Below, piece after piece: positions 1 through 8,066 of a DNA stretch of 64,000 nucleotides (positions are counted from its first letter, which is position 1; each line of letters begins with the position of its first letter). Made by a program: the position numbers and the translations under genes. Source of the DNA: Variovorax paradoxus (lineage in GTDB: Bacteria > Pseudomonadota > Gammaproteobacteria > Burkholderiales > Burkholderiaceae_C); the NCBI RefSeq assembly GCF_022009635.1, contig NZ_CP091716.1, positions 4,727,001 to 4,791,000 on the forward strand. The letters run 5' to 3'. The notes under the pieces were generated by a model. It was given only the letters and a program-made list of their open reading frames with translations, made no database searches and was not told where the DNA came from.

Positions 1-413
1 AGCAGCGTCATCGGCACGTCGAGCACCTGGCCGACGTATTCGAAGTCTTTCAGCGGGTCGTAGTTGAGCTTCTTGTAGAGCGCGGGCGCGGTGGCCATGC
101 CCATGTGGTGGATCAGGATGGTGTAGCCGTTGGGCGCCGCCCGGGCCACCCGCGCCGGCGCGATGGTGCCGCCCGCGCCGACCGTGTTCTCGACGATCAC
201 CGTCTGGCCGAGCGACTTGCCCATCGGGATGGCGAGCATGCGCGCCACCACGTCGGTCGGGCCGCCGGCGGAATACGGCACGACCATGGTGATCGGCTTG
301 TCGGGCCAGGCGGCCTGCGCGGCGGCGGGCGACTGGGCCGCCAGCAGGCAGGCGCCCACCGAGGCGGCCGCGATCAGGGTCTTGAATTTCCAGGTCTTCT
401 TCGTTGCGGTCAC
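1..413 (-). CDS. TctC/Bug-family tripartite tricarboxylate transporter substrate-binding protein (3' end outside window)
   Basis: Periplasmic solute receptor of the Bug/TctC family; about 137 N-terminal residues are visible and the gene runs off the left edge. The GTG start at 413 is chosen because an AGGAGAC Shine-Dalgarno lies a few bases upstream and a signal peptide follows (basic start, hydrophobic stretch, then an AQA-type cleavage site). The mature start (WPDKPITMVVPYSAGGPTD) is the family signature for the first beta strand and ligand loop. It is the last visible gene of a minus-strand cluster with a CitE-like lyase, a CoA-transferase, a MaoC-like hydratase and a second TctC protein. 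It probably binds a carboxylate; the ligand cannot be read from sequence. Confidence 0.88.
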   Translation of the reverse strand, partial: MTATKKTWKFKTLIAAASVGACLLAAQSPAAAQAAWPDKPITMVVPYSAGGPTDVVARMLAIPMGKSLGQTVIVENTVGAGGTIAPARVARAAPNGYTILIHHMGMATAPALYKKLNYDPLKDFEYVGQVLDVPMTL

Positions 414-445
414 TTCTTTGTCTCCTATGGTTATGGGTATCTGTC

Positions 446-1324
446 TCAAAGCGAAGGCGGCCCATCGAGCGCGAGCAGCCGCTCGGCAAGCCGCACGACC
501 GGCGCATCGACCATGCGGCCGTCGAGGCTGACCACGCCGCCGCCCGATGCGCGGATCGCCTCGATCACGCGGCGAGCCCAGGCCAGCTCTTCGGCGCTGG
601 GGCCGAGCGCGGCGTGCACCGGCGCGACCTGGTCGGGGTGGATGCACAGCTTGGCGCCGAAGCCGCCGCGCCGGGCACGCGCGGTGTCAGCCGCGAGGCG
701 CCCGGCGTCGCGCCAGTCGGGCGTCACGCCGTCGATGGGCGCGGGCAACCCGGCGCGGCGCGTGGCCAGCAGCAGCGCCAGGCGCACGGGAACCAGCTCG
801 GCTTCGTCCGGCCCGCAGGCCAGGCCCAGGTCGGCCTGGAAATCGAGATTGCCGAAGGCCAGGCGCAGCACCTGCGGGGCGGCAGCAAGTTCGTCGATGG
901 CGGCGAGCCCCGCGGCCGATTCGATCAGCGGCACCAGCACGCCTCGCGGCCCGACGGCTTCGGCCAGCCGCGCCAGGTCTTCGGCGCGTTCGGCCTTGGG
1001 CAGCATCACGCCGGCGATCAGGCCTTGCCTCGCCAGCTCGCCGACCCGCGCGCAGTCGTCGCCATGCCACGACGTGCCCTGGGCATTCACACGCACCAGC
1101 AAACGCCCACGTTGTTCGGCCGGCAGCGTGGCGAACGAAGCCGCGAGCCCGTCGCGCGCCGCCACCTTGCGCTCTGGCGCCACGGCGTCTTCCAGATCGA
1201 CGATCACGCCGCCAGCACCGGTCGCCAGCGCGCGGACATGGCGCTCGGGCCGGTCGGCCGGCACGAAGAGGAAGGCACGCGCCAGCGCCAAGGGTGCCAG
1301 GGGCGCGAGGGAAATGCCGCTCAC
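446..1324 (-). CDS. HpcH/HpaI aldolase/citrate lyase-family protein (CitE-like, citramalyl-CoA lyase candidate)
   Basis: A 292-residue CitE-type TIM barrel. The N-terminal ARAFLFVPADRPER and GGVIVDLEDAV motifs, the RVN motif, the GVMLPKAE strand and LVPLIESAAGL match the citrate lyase beta/malyl-CoA lyase family, in which the two acidic motifs bind magnesium. The GTG start at 1324 shares a GTGA overlap with the stop of the upstream CoA-transferase, so translation is probably coupled. With the CoA-transferase and MaoC-type hydratase upstream, the likeliest reaction is cleavage of a 3-hydroxyacyl-CoA such as citramalyl-CoA into acetyl-CoA and pyruvate. That specificity is inference; malyl-CoA or another hydroxyacyl-CoA is also possible. 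Confidence 0.85.
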   Translation of the reverse strand: MSGISLAPLAPLALARAFLFVPADRPERHVRALATGAGGVIVDLEDAVAPERKVAARDGLAASFATLPAEQRGRLLVRVNAQGTSWHGDDCARVGELARQGLIAGVMLPKAERAEDLARLAEAVGPRGVLVPLIESAAGLAAIDELAAAPQVLRLAFGNLDFQADLGLACGPDEAELVPVRLALLLATRRAGLPAPIDGVTPDWRDAGRLAADTARARRGGFGAKLCIHPDQVAPVHAALGPSAEELAWARRVIEAIRASGGGVVSLDGRMVDAPVVRLAERLLALDGPPSL

Positions 1325-2502
1325 ACCGCCCCCGCCTCGCGCAACGCCGCGATGTCCGCCTCGCTGCGCCCGAGGCCGCGCAGGATGGCGTCGGTGTGCT
1401 GGCCGACCGCCGGGATCGGGTCCATGCGGTAGTCGAACGCGCTTTGCCGACCGGCCGGCAGCAGCGCGGGAATGTCCCCGGCCGGCGAGCCCACCTGCCG
1501 CCAGCGCTCGCGCGCCTGCAGTTGCGGATGCGCCCAGAGGCCGGCCATGTCGTTCATGCGCGCGTTGGCAATCTGCGCGGTGTCCAGCCGCTCGAGCACC
1601 TGCGCGGTACTCAGCGCGCCGAAGGTCTGCACGATGATCGCGCGCAGCGTTTCGCGGTTCTCGTTGCGCCGTGCGTTGCTGTCGAAGCGCGCATCGGTCG
1701 CCAGCGCCGCCTGCAGCAGCACCTTCTCGCAGAAGACGCGCCATTCGCGCTCGTTCTGCAGGCCCAGCATCACCGTGCCGCCGTCGCCCGCCGGGAACGG
1801 ACCGTAGGGGTAGATGGTCGCGTGCGACGCGGCGCTGCGCGGCGGCGGCGGCGCGCCGTCGTAGGCGTAGTACATCGGGTAGCCCATCCATTCGGCCAGC
1901 GACTCCAGCATCGACACGTCGATGTGCGAGCCCTTGCCGGTCTTGCCGCGCTGCAGCAGCGCCGCGAGGATGCCGGTGTAGGCGTACATGCCCGCCGCGA
2001 TGTCGGCGATGGAGTTGCCCGACTTGCAGGGCTCGTCGGGCGTGCCGGTGACCGACAGGAAGCCCGCCTCGCTCTGGATCAGCAGGTCGTAGGCTTTCTT
2101 GTCGCGGTATGGGCCGTTGTCGCCGTAGCCCGAGATGTCGCAGACGATGAGCCTCGGGTGCGCCTCCTGCAGCGCCTGCGCACCGAGCCCCATGCGCGCC
2201 GCCGCGCCGGGCGCGAGGTTCTGCACCAGCACGTCGGCATCGGCCAGCAGTTGCCGCAGCACCTCGAGCGCGGCGGGCTGCTTCAGGTCGAGCGTGATGC
2301 TTTCCTTCGAGCGGTTGACCCACACGAAGTGCGAAGCCTCGCCGCCCACGCGCTCGTCGTAGGCCCGCGCGAAGTCGCCGTCGCCGGGCCGCTCCACCTT
2401 GATGACGCGCGCGCCAAGGTCGGCAAGCTGGCGGGTGCAGAACGGCGCGGCAATGGCGTGTTCGAGCGAGATGACGGTGATGCCGTCCAGGGGTCTGGTC
2501 AT
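1321..2502 (-). CDS. CaiB/BaiF family III CoA-transferase
   Basis: A 393-residue family III CoA-transferase that moves CoA between carboxylic acids. It starts MTRPLDGITVISLEHAIAAP, the typical family N-terminus. The VNRSKESITLDLK segment, the VLVQNLAPGAA loop and YDLLIQSEAG, which carries the expected catalytic aspartate, are all present; length is normal. It overlaps the CitE-like gene by four bases and follows the MaoC-type gene by 16 bp. The context suggests it activates the acid that the flanking TctC receptors import, before hydration and lyase cleavage. The acceptor acid (itaconate, mesaconate, citramalate or other) is inferred from neighbours, not visible in the protein. Confidence 0.92.
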   Translation of the reverse strand: MTRPLDGITVISLEHAIAAPFCTRQLADLGARVIKVERPGDGDFARAYDERVGGEASHFVWVNRSKESITLDLKQPAALEVLRQLLADADVLVQNLAPGAAARMGLGAQALQEAHPRLIVCDISGYGDNGPYRDKKAYDLLIQSEAGFLSVTGTPDEPCKSGNSIADIAAGMYAYTGILAALLQRGKTGKGSHIDVSMLESLAEWMGYPMYYAYDGAPPPPRSAASHATIYPYGPFPAGDGGTVMLGLQNEREWRVFCEKVLLQAALATDARFDSNARRNENRETLRAIIVQTFGALSTAQVLERLDTAQIANARMNDMAGLWAHPQLQARERWRQVGSPAGDIPALLPAGRQSAFDYRMDPIPAVGQHTDAILRGLGRSEADIAALREAGAV

Positions 2503-2518
2503 GTCTTCTTTACTCCCC

Positions 2519-3415
2519 TCAGGCCAGCACGGCCGTGGCCTGCATGGTGAGCCAGCCGTCGGCGTCTTCGCCCCAGAGGCTGAATGTCTTGCCGTCCGCT
2601 CCGGGTTTTCCGTGCACGCGGAACGGCGCGATGTCGAAGGTCGGGCGCACCGCGCGGAACTCGAAGCGCGCGAGCTGCGCGCCCGGCACGTTGCGGCGCA
2701 GCAGGTCGACCAGCAGCGTCGCGATCAGCGGGCCGTGCACGATCAGGCCCGGGTAGCCCTCGACCTGCGTCACGTAGCGGCGGTCGTAGTGGATGCGGTG
2801 GCCGTTGAAGGTCAGCGCCGAGTAGCGGAACAGCAGCACGTCGTCGGGTGCGATGTCGCGGCTGAAGGCCGCGTCCTTCGGCGCTGGCGTGGGCGGCGGG
2901 ACTGCATCGCCGGGCTGGGCGGCGGCGCGGTAGACGATGTCGTGCTCCTCGGTCAGCGCCAGGCCGCGCTCGTTGCGCACCTCGTGGCGCACCAGCACGA
3001 ACACCAGTTCTCCGGTGCGCCCCGCCTTGTGCGTGACCGACGCGATGGTCGAGGTGCGCTCCACCTTGTCGCCGACCCGCAGCGGATTGCCCGCCTCCCA
3101 GCGCAGCCGCCCGCCGGCCCACATGCGGCGCGGCAGCGGCACCGGCGGCAGGAAGCCGCCGCGCCGGGCGTGGCCGTCTTCGCCGATCTCCGACTGGCGG
3201 TGGTGCGGCAAAAAGTAGAGCCAGTGCCACAGCTCCGGCAGGCGCGTGCCGGCCACGGGCGCCGCGTCGTCGCGGTCGAGGGTGGCGGAAAGCGCGCGCA
3301 CGGGGGCGGCGGTGATGTCGTCGGCCAGCGTTTCGCTTCGGCCCTGCCAGGCCTGCAGCTTCGCCAGCGCGTCGCTGTCGATCGTGGAAGGTGTCGTCGG
3401 TGTGTCGGTGCTCAT
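2519..3415 (-). CDS. MaoC/FAS1-type dehydratase-hydratase (mesaconyl/itaconyl-CoA hydratase candidate)
   Basis: A 298-residue double-hotdog enoyl-CoA hydratase. The N-terminal half is a FAS1-type dehydratase domain. The C-terminal half carries the hydratase signature FNGHRIHYDRRYV followed by YPGLIVHGPL, where Asp/His catalysis is expected. The ATG at 3415 (MSTDTPTTPS) is chosen because the next gene upstream ends at 3433 and residues further upstream lack family character. In described C5-acid pathways (itaconate, mesaconate) such a hydratase forms citramalyl-CoA for a CitE-type lyase, which matches this cluster exactly. Substrate assignment is inference. Confidence 0.85.
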   Translation of the reverse strand: MSTDTPTTPSTIDSDALAKLQAWQGRSETLADDITAAPVRALSATLDRDDAAPVAGTRLPELWHWLYFLPHHRQSEIGEDGHARRGGFLPPVPLPRRMWAGGRLRWEAGNPLRVGDKVERTSTIASVTHKAGRTGELVFVLVRHEVRNERGLALTEEHDIVYRAAAQPGDAVPPPTPAPKDAAFSRDIAPDDVLLFRYSALTFNGHRIHYDRRYVTQVEGYPGLIVHGPLIATLLVDLLRRNVPGAQLARFEFRAVRPTFDIAPFRVHGKPGADGKTFSLWGEDADGWLTMQATAVLA

Positions 3416-3432
3416 GGGGTTCTTCGTGTCGT

Positions 3433-4413
3433 TCAATCGACCGCCGCGCCGGATGCCTTGACGATGCGCGCCCATTTGGCGAGGTCGTCCTGCAGCAGCT
3501 TCGCGAACTGGTCGGGGGTGGTGTCGGGCGCGATCTCGACGCCCTGCTGGTCGAGCTTGTCTCGCAGGTCTTTGGAGGCCAGCGCCTTGCGCGTGGCGTC
3601 CTGCAATGTCGCCAGCACGTCGGCGGGAACGCCGGCAGGCGCGAACAGGCCGATCCACAGCGTGCCGTTGTAGCCGGGCACCGCCTCGGCGATGGCGGGC
3701 ACGTCGGGCAGCACGGGCGAGCGCTTCTCGCCGCTCACCGCCAGCGCGCGCAGCTTGCCGGCCTTGATGTGCGCCAGCGCCGAAGGCAGGCTGGCGAACA
3801 CGATCGGCAGTTGGCCGCCCAGCACGTCGTTGAGCGCGGGGGCCACGCCCTTGTACGGCACGTGCTGCAGCGAGATGCCGGCCATGCTGTTGAGCATTTC
3901 GCCCAGCAGGTGGTTGAGCGTGCCGTTGCCGGCCGAGGCGTACTGGTAGTTGGCGCCCTTCTGCCGCGCAAGCTTCAGGAACTCGGCGAAGTTCTTGGCT
4001 GGAAACGAAGGGTTGACCAGCAGCACGTTGGGCACCGCGCCGACGAGGCCCACGGGCTTGAAGTCTTTCACCGGATCAAAGCCGGGGTTCTTGTACAGCG
4101 CCGGGTTGATGGCCTGGCTGCTGCTGATGGTCATGAGCAGCGTGTAGCCGTCCTTCGGGCCCTTGGCCACCAGCTGCGTGCCGATGTTGCCGCCCGCGCC
4201 GGGGCGGTTGTCGACCACCACGCTGGCGTTGTTCATCACCTCGCCGAGCTTCTGTCCGACGAAGCGCCCGACGATGTCGTTGGTGCCGCCGGCCGCTTGC
4301 GGCACGACCAGCGTGACGGGGCGCGAGGGATACGGTTCGGCGCTGGCCGAAGCCGGTTGAACCAGGGTGGCTGCGGCGGTGAAGGCCAGCAGCGCGAATG
4401 CGCGAAAGCTCAT
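3433..4413 (-). CDS. TctC/Bug-family substrate-binding protein
   Basis: A 326-residue periplasmic receptor. I place the start at the ATG at 4413 (MSFRAFALLAF), not 15 bases upstream, because the upstream option (METRN) contains the GGAGAC Shine-Dalgarno itself, the same arrangement as for the other receptor gene at 413. The signal peptide ends near ASA-EPYPSRPV. The mature protein shows VTLVVPQAAGGTNDIVGR, VVVDNRPGAGGNIGT and a QYASAGNGTLNHLLGEM segment, all typical of Bug proteins. It is the first gene of the minus-strand cluster and is divergent from a LysR regulator, so LysR control is likely. No membrane subunits (TctA/TctB) are present in the window. Confidence 0.92.
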   Translation of the reverse strand: MSFRAFALLAFTAAATLVQPASASAEPYPSRPVTLVVPQAAGGTNDIVGRFVGQKLGEVMNNASVVVDNRPGAGGNIGTQLVAKGPKDGYTLLMTISSSQAINPALYKNPGFDPVKDFKPVGLVGAVPNVLLVNPSFPAKNFAEFLKLARQKGANYQYASAGNGTLNHLLGEMLNSMAGISLQHVPYKGVAPALNDVLGGQLPIVFASLPSALAHIKAGKLRALAVSGEKRSPVLPDVPAIAEAVPGYNGTLWIGLFAPAGVPADVLATLQDATRKALASKDLRDKLDQQGVEIAPDTTPDQFAKLLQDDLAKWARIVKASGAAVD

Positions 4414-4522
4414 ATTTCTTGTCTCCATGGCCGCATGGTCGTCGCCCCCACCCGCACGCGCAATCTGCGAATTCGGAACCCAGTCTTCTGAAATACCGAA
4501 GGCTTGGGCCTACCATCGCGCC
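4414..4522. promoter_or_regulatory. Divergent promoter region between TctC cluster and LysR gene
   Basis: The 109-bp gap separates divergent start codons at 4413 and 4523. It contains an interrupted inverted repeat TTCGG (4472-4476) and CCGAA (4496-4500) with 19 bases between the arms. A LysR-type protein usually binds such a site between itself and its target operon. Operator function is inference from position and symmetry; no promoter hexamers are convincing. Confidence 0.4.
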
Positions 4523-5467
4523 ATGCTCTTCGACCTCACCGACCTGCGGCTCTTCGTGGCCACGGCCGAACTCGGCAACCTCACGCGGGCCGCCGAGCGC
4601 CAGCACCTGTCGCTGGCCGCCGCCAGCGCGCGCATCAAGGCACTGGAAACGCAGGCCGGCCTGCAGTTGCTGCAACGCGAGGCGCGCGGCGTGCGGCTGC
4701 TGCCGCCGGGCGAAGCCTTCCTGCATCACGCACGCCTGGTGCTGCACCAGACCGAGCAGTTGCGCGCCGACCTGCTCGAATACGGCGGCGGCCTGCGCGG
4801 CCACCTGCGCGTGTTCGCCAACACCACGGCCGTGACCGACTTCCTGCCCGAGATCCTGCCGGACTTCCTGGCGCACAACCCGCGCATCAACGTCGACCTT
4901 CAGGAAAAACCGAATGCTCAGATCCCGCGCGGCGTACTCGACGGCCGCGCCGACATCGGCATCGTCGCGGGCCGGGTCGACACGCTCGGGCTGGAGGCCA
5001 TCCACTTCAGCACCGACCGGCTGGTGCTGGCCACCTCGCGCAAGCACCGCTTCGCCAGGCGCCGCAGCATCGCCTTCGCCGAGACGCTGGACGAAGACGC
5101 CATCGGCATGCAGCAGGGCAGCACGCTGCAGACTTTCCTGGGGCAGATCACCGACAACCTGGGCAAGCGGCAGAAGCTGCGCATCCAGCTGGGGAGCTTC
5201 GACGCCATGTGCCGGATGATCGGCAGCGGCGTGGGCATCGGCGTGGTGCCCGAGTCGGCCGCGCGGCGCAACCAGGACAGCATGCAGCTTGCGCTGATCG
5301 ACCTCAGCGACGCGTGGTGCGTGCGGGAGCGCTACCTGCTGGTGCGCGACCGGGCGGCATTGCCGATCTATGCGCAGGCGCTGGTCGAGACCTTGTGCCA
5401 GCACTACGCCGACGAGGCACTGGCGCTCGGCCAGCCCGGTTCATCGCAAGTTATGCGCGAAAGCTGA
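4523..5467 (+). CDS. LysR-family transcriptional regulator
   Basis: A 314-residue LysR regulator. The N-terminal winged helix-turn-helix (LRLFVATAELGNLTRAAER, then SLAAASARIKALE) covers residues 5-60. The effector domain follows, with DLPGVLDGRADIG-like and GSGVGIGVVPESAA segments near the C-terminus. It starts at ATG 4523 and is divergent from the TctC-MaoC-CaiB-CitE-TctC cluster, which it probably controls in response to the pathway substrate or a CoA ester. It ends facing a long convergent gap. Effector unknown. Confidence 0.9.
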   Translation: MLFDLTDLRLFVATAELGNLTRAAERQHLSLAAASARIKALETQAGLQLLQREARGVRLLPPGEAFLHHARLVLHQTEQLRADLLEYGGGLRGHLRVFANTTAVTDFLPEILPDFLAHNPRINVDLQEKPNAQIPRGVLDGRADIGIVAGRVDTLGLEAIHFSTDRLVLATSRKHRFARRRSIAFAETLDEDAIGMQQGSTLQTFLGQITDNLGKRQKLRIQLGSFDAMCRMIGSGVGIGVVPESAARRNQDSMQLALIDLSDAWCVRERYLLVRDRAALPIYAQALVETLCQHYADEALALGQPGSSQVMRES

Positions 5468-5481
5468 GCCAGTCCGCGTAG

Positions 5482-5599
5482 TCCCCATTTTCTGTGCACA
5501 ACTTTGGGGGTAACTCATGCGGAGCATTGTAAAAGCAACGCAACTTGTTGTTTTGTATAGGTATTCCACACTTTGCCCAATTTTTGAGCGGTGCACAAC
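5482..5599 (+). repeat. 118-bp direct repeat, copy 1
   Basis: The first 36 bases (5482-5517, starting TCCCCATTTTCTGTGCACAA) are identical to 5750-5785. The remaining 82 align without gaps to the second copy with 20 mismatches by hand count, about 83% identity overall. A GTGCACAAC word occurs near both ends of this copy. The words TGTGCACAA and TGGGGGTAA each differ at two positions from the DnaA-box orientation TGTGGATAA. No function is known to me. Confidence 0.85.
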
Positions 5600-5749
5600 C
5601 TCGGCATGCGTACCCTCCCGGAAAGGCGTTTTCAGGCCAAAGTTCCTAGCAGAGGATGGCTGGAGTTCGGCCTGAACGCCTTGTGCGGGAGAAGATTTTT
5701 TCGCTGCGTGCCGCCAACTTGCACGCGGAATCGCACCCGTCCGGGTTAC

Positions 5750-5867
5750 TCCCCATTTTCTGTGCACAACTTTGGGGGTAACTCAGGTGGAGCCTTGTAA
5801 AAGCAATTTAAGTCGTTGTTTTATAAAGGGATTCAACAACTTGCTCAAAGTTTGAGCAGTGAACAAG
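5750..5867 (+). repeat. 118-bp direct repeat, copy 2
   Basis: Same length and orientation as copy 1, with 150 bp between copies. The first 36 bases are an exact match and the rest is diverged by substitution only (no indels). Identity that is perfect at one end and drifting at the other suggests a constrained core. It ends 38 bp from the 3' end of the FMN reductase gene. Confidence 0.85.
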
Positions 5868-5905
5868 ATGGTCCGGGTGCCCCGTCCAGCCTGAACTTTC
5901 CGGAC

Positions 5906-6496
5906 TCAATACGGCGGTGCCTTGCGCCCCCGCTGCGCCCGCGCCGCCTCTGTCCACCACGCCAGGTCGTCCGCGAACCGGCCGAACGAGCGGTCGAGCG
6001 ATTCGCCCGCGCTGCCCGTGGGCTTGCCATTCGCATCGAGCGTCTGCGAGATCGGCCCGACCGCGAGCGTGCTCGACACCACGACCATGCCCATCTCCGA
6101 CAGGATCGAATGCCACACAGTGCCCGAGCGCACGCCCGAGAAGCGCCCCGCCGAATAGCTCGCGACCGCGGCGGGCCGCCAGAACCACTCTTCGAGGAAA
6201 TGGTCGGTCAGGTTCTTGAGGCCGGGCTGCGGGCCCCAGTTGTATTCGCCGGTCACGAAGACAAAGGCGTCGGCCGCGCGGATCTTCTGCGCCAGCGCTT
6301 CCATCGCCGCCGGCGCGGTGCCCTTGGGGTATTCCTTGTACATGCGGTCGAGCATGGGCAGGTTGACGGCCTTGGCGTCGATCAGCTCGGCCTGGGCGCC
6401 CCGCCCGTTCAGGCCCTCGACGATGTAGTCCGCCAGGCGCACGCCCATGCGGTCGGAGCGGTAGGAACCGTAGAAGACCAGAATCTTGTCGCTCAT
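5906..6496 (-). CDS. NADPH-dependent FMN reductase family protein
   Basis: A 196-residue flavodoxin-like oxidoreductase. KILVFYGSYRSDRMGVRLADYI forms the first strand and FMN phosphate loop. TGEYNWGPQPGLKNLTDHF is the conserved second FMN-binding motif of this family (usual form EYN...P..LKN..D). It likely reduces FMN, quinones or azo compounds with NAD(P)H in the cytoplasm; the true substrate is unknown. The start MSDKILVF fits the family. It lies 27 bp downstream of the YghU-like gene on the same strand, so the two may be co-transcribed in a redox-defence unit. Confidence 0.88.
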   Translation of the reverse strand: MSDKILVFYGSYRSDRMGVRLADYIVEGLNGRGAQAELIDAKAVNLPMLDRMYKEYPKGTAPAAMEALAQKIRAADAFVFVTGEYNWGPQPGLKNLTDHFLEEWFWRPAAVASYSAGRFSGVRSGTVWHSILSEMGMVVVSSTLAVGPISQTLDANGKPTGSAGESLDRSFGRFADDLAWWTEAARAQRGRKAPPY

Positions 6497-6523
6497 CGGG
6501 GCTCCTTGTTGCAGGGGGGCGGC

Positions 6524-7402
6524 TCAGGCCGGTGGTTGCAGCTTGTCCTGGGTGCGGGTGTCGAAGTCGCCGGCGTCGTGCCGCTCATGCAACTGGCTCG
6601 ACGGCTGGCCCCAGGTGCGGTTGACCATGCGGCCGCGCTGCACCGCGGGGCGCTGCGCGATCTCGTCGGTCCAGCGAAGCACGTTCTTGTACTCGCCCAC
6701 CTGCAGGAACTCGCCCGCCTCGTAGAGCTGCCCCTTGGCGAGCGTGCCGTACCAGGGCCAGACGGCCATGTCCGCGATGGTGTATTCGCTGCCCGCCAGG
6801 TAGCGGCTCTCGGCCAGCCGGCGGTCGAGCACGTCGAGCTGGCGCTTGGTTTCCATCGCGAAGCGGTCGATGGCGTATTCGATCTTCGCGGGTGCGTAGG
6901 CATAGAAGTGCCCGAATCCGCCGCCCAGGTACGGCGCGCTGCCCATCTGCCAGAACAGCCACGACAGGCACTCGGCGCGGGCCGCGCGCTCGGTCGGCAG
7001 GAAGGCGCCGCCGAATTTCTCGGCCAGGTACTGCAGGATCGCGCCCGACTCGAACACGCGAATGGGCGCGGCGCCGCTGCGGTCCATCAGCGCGGGGATC
7101 TTGGAGTTCGGGTTCACCGCCACGAAGCCGCTGCCGAACTGGTCGCCGTCGTTGATACGGATCAGCCACGCGTCGTACTCGGCGCCGGCATGGCCCAGCG
7201 CCAGCAACTCTTCCAGCATGACCGTGACTTTCACGCCGTTGGGCGTCGCGAGCGAATAGAGTTGCAGCGGATGCTTCCCTACCGGCAGGTCCTTGTCATG
7301 GGTGGCACCCGCGATCGGGCGATTGATGTTCGCGAAGCGGCCGCCGCTCTCCTTGTTCCAGGACCAGACGGTGGGCGGCGTATAGGCGGTCGTGCCATTC
7401 AT
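6524..7402 (-). CDS. yghU: Glutathione S-transferase family disulfide-bond oxidoreductase, YghU-like
   Basis: A 292-residue YghU/GST protein. The N-terminal extension (TPPTVWSWN...FANINRPIAGATHDKDLPVGKHP) and LYSLATPNGVKVTVMLEE are characteristic of YghU, whose TPNG loop binds glutathione without a catalytic cysteine. The C-terminal helical domain has YTIADMAVWPWYG. The ATG at 7402 (MNGTTAYTPP) is preferred to an upstream start at 7438, which would overlap the divergent GST gene; the resulting length matches E. coli YghU. It probably acts as a glutathione-dependent disulfide reductase or peroxidase. Divergent from the GST gene at 7431. Confidence 0.9.
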   Translation of the reverse strand: MNGTTAYTPPTVWSWNKESGGRFANINRPIAGATHDKDLPVGKHPLQLYSLATPNGVKVTVMLEELLALGHAGAEYDAWLIRINDGDQFGSGFVAVNPNSKIPALMDRSGAAPIRVFESGAILQYLAEKFGGAFLPTERAARAECLSWLFWQMGSAPYLGGGFGHFYAYAPAKIEYAIDRFAMETKRQLDVLDRRLAESRYLAGSEYTIADMAVWPWYGTLAKGQLYEAGEFLQVGEYKNVLRWTDEIAQRPAVQRGRMVNRTWGQPSSQLHERHDAGDFDTRTQDKLQPPA

Positions 7403-7430
7403 GCGATGAATTCCAGGAGTTGGACAGACG

Positions 7431-8066
7431 ATGATCATTCTCTACGACTGCGCCACCGCGCCGAGCCCGCGGCGCGCGCGCATCCTGCTTGCCGAGAAGG
7501 GCATTGCCCATGAGACGGTCCAGGTCGACCTCGTGCGCGGCGAGCAGTTGGGCGCCGCCTACCGCGAGATCAACCCGCAGTGCACCGTGCCCGCGCTGCG
7601 CACGGAAGAAGACGGCCTGCTGCTGACCGACAACGCCGCCATCGCGGCATGGGCGGAGGCCCGCTACCCGGAGCCGCCGCTGATGGGCCGCACTCCGGCG
7701 GAAAAGGCCGAGATCGCCAGCTGGAACTGGCGCGTGGAATTCGAAGGCCTGCTGGCCATTGCCGAGACGCTGCGCAACGGCTCGCCGGCAATGGCCGGCC
7801 GCGCCCTGCCCGGGCCGGTGGACTACGCCCAGATTCCCGAACTCGCGCAGCGCGGACTGGCCCGCGTGCAGCACTTCTTCGAGACGCTGAACGAACGGCT
7901 GGCGGGCCGCGAGTTCGTCGCGACCGACCGGTTCAGCATTGCCGACATCACCGCGGTGGTGGCGGTGGACTTCGCCCGCGTGGTGCGGGTCAAGCCCGGG
8001 GAGCAGCACCCCGAGCTGCTGCGCTGGCGTGCTGCGATGGCGCAGCGGCCGTCGATGTCGGGCTGA
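7431..8066 (+). CDS. Glutathione S-transferase family protein
   Basis: A 211-residue GST with a thioredoxin-like N-terminal domain (ILYDCATAPSPRRARILLAEKGI) and a helical C-terminal domain including FSIADITAVVAVDFARVV, the conserved N-capping box of GSTs. The thioredoxin fold carries CTVPALRTEEDGLLLTDNAAI, the cis-proline and glutathione gamma-glutamyl contact region. It is divergent from the yghU-like gene with only 28 bp between starts, so they likely share a control region. Its 3' end overlaps the end of a convergent hypothetical gene by 77 bp. Substrate unknown. Confidence 0.9.
   Translation: MIILYDCATAPSPRRARILLAEKGIAHETVQVDLVRGEQLGAAYREINPQCTVPALRTEEDGLLLTDNAAIAAWAEARYPEPPLMGRTPAEKAEIASWNWRVEFEGLLAIAETLRNGSPAMAGRALPGPVDYAQIPELAQRGLARVQHFFETLNERLAGREFVATDRFSIADITAVVAVDFARVVRVKPGEQHPELLRWRAAMAQRPSMSG

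Larger units (their letters stand above)
5468..5905. other. 438-bp convergent intergenic region with two long direct repeats
   Basis: This is the only gene-free stretch above 300 bp. It lies between the ends of two convergent genes (LysR and an FMN reductase) and is clearly richer in A+T than its surroundings. It holds two 118-bp direct repeats (5482-5599, 5750-5867) separated by 150 bp. I see no credible protein, tRNA or transposase in it. Short open frames here lack homology cues and span the repeats. Confidence 0.8.

Noticed and set aside
5482..5867. Replication origin, suggested by DnaA-box-like words in the two repeats.
   Set aside because: Each word has two mismatches, there are only a few, and no dnaA, dnaN, gidA or parAB gene is nearby. 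Kept only as an unexplained repeat.
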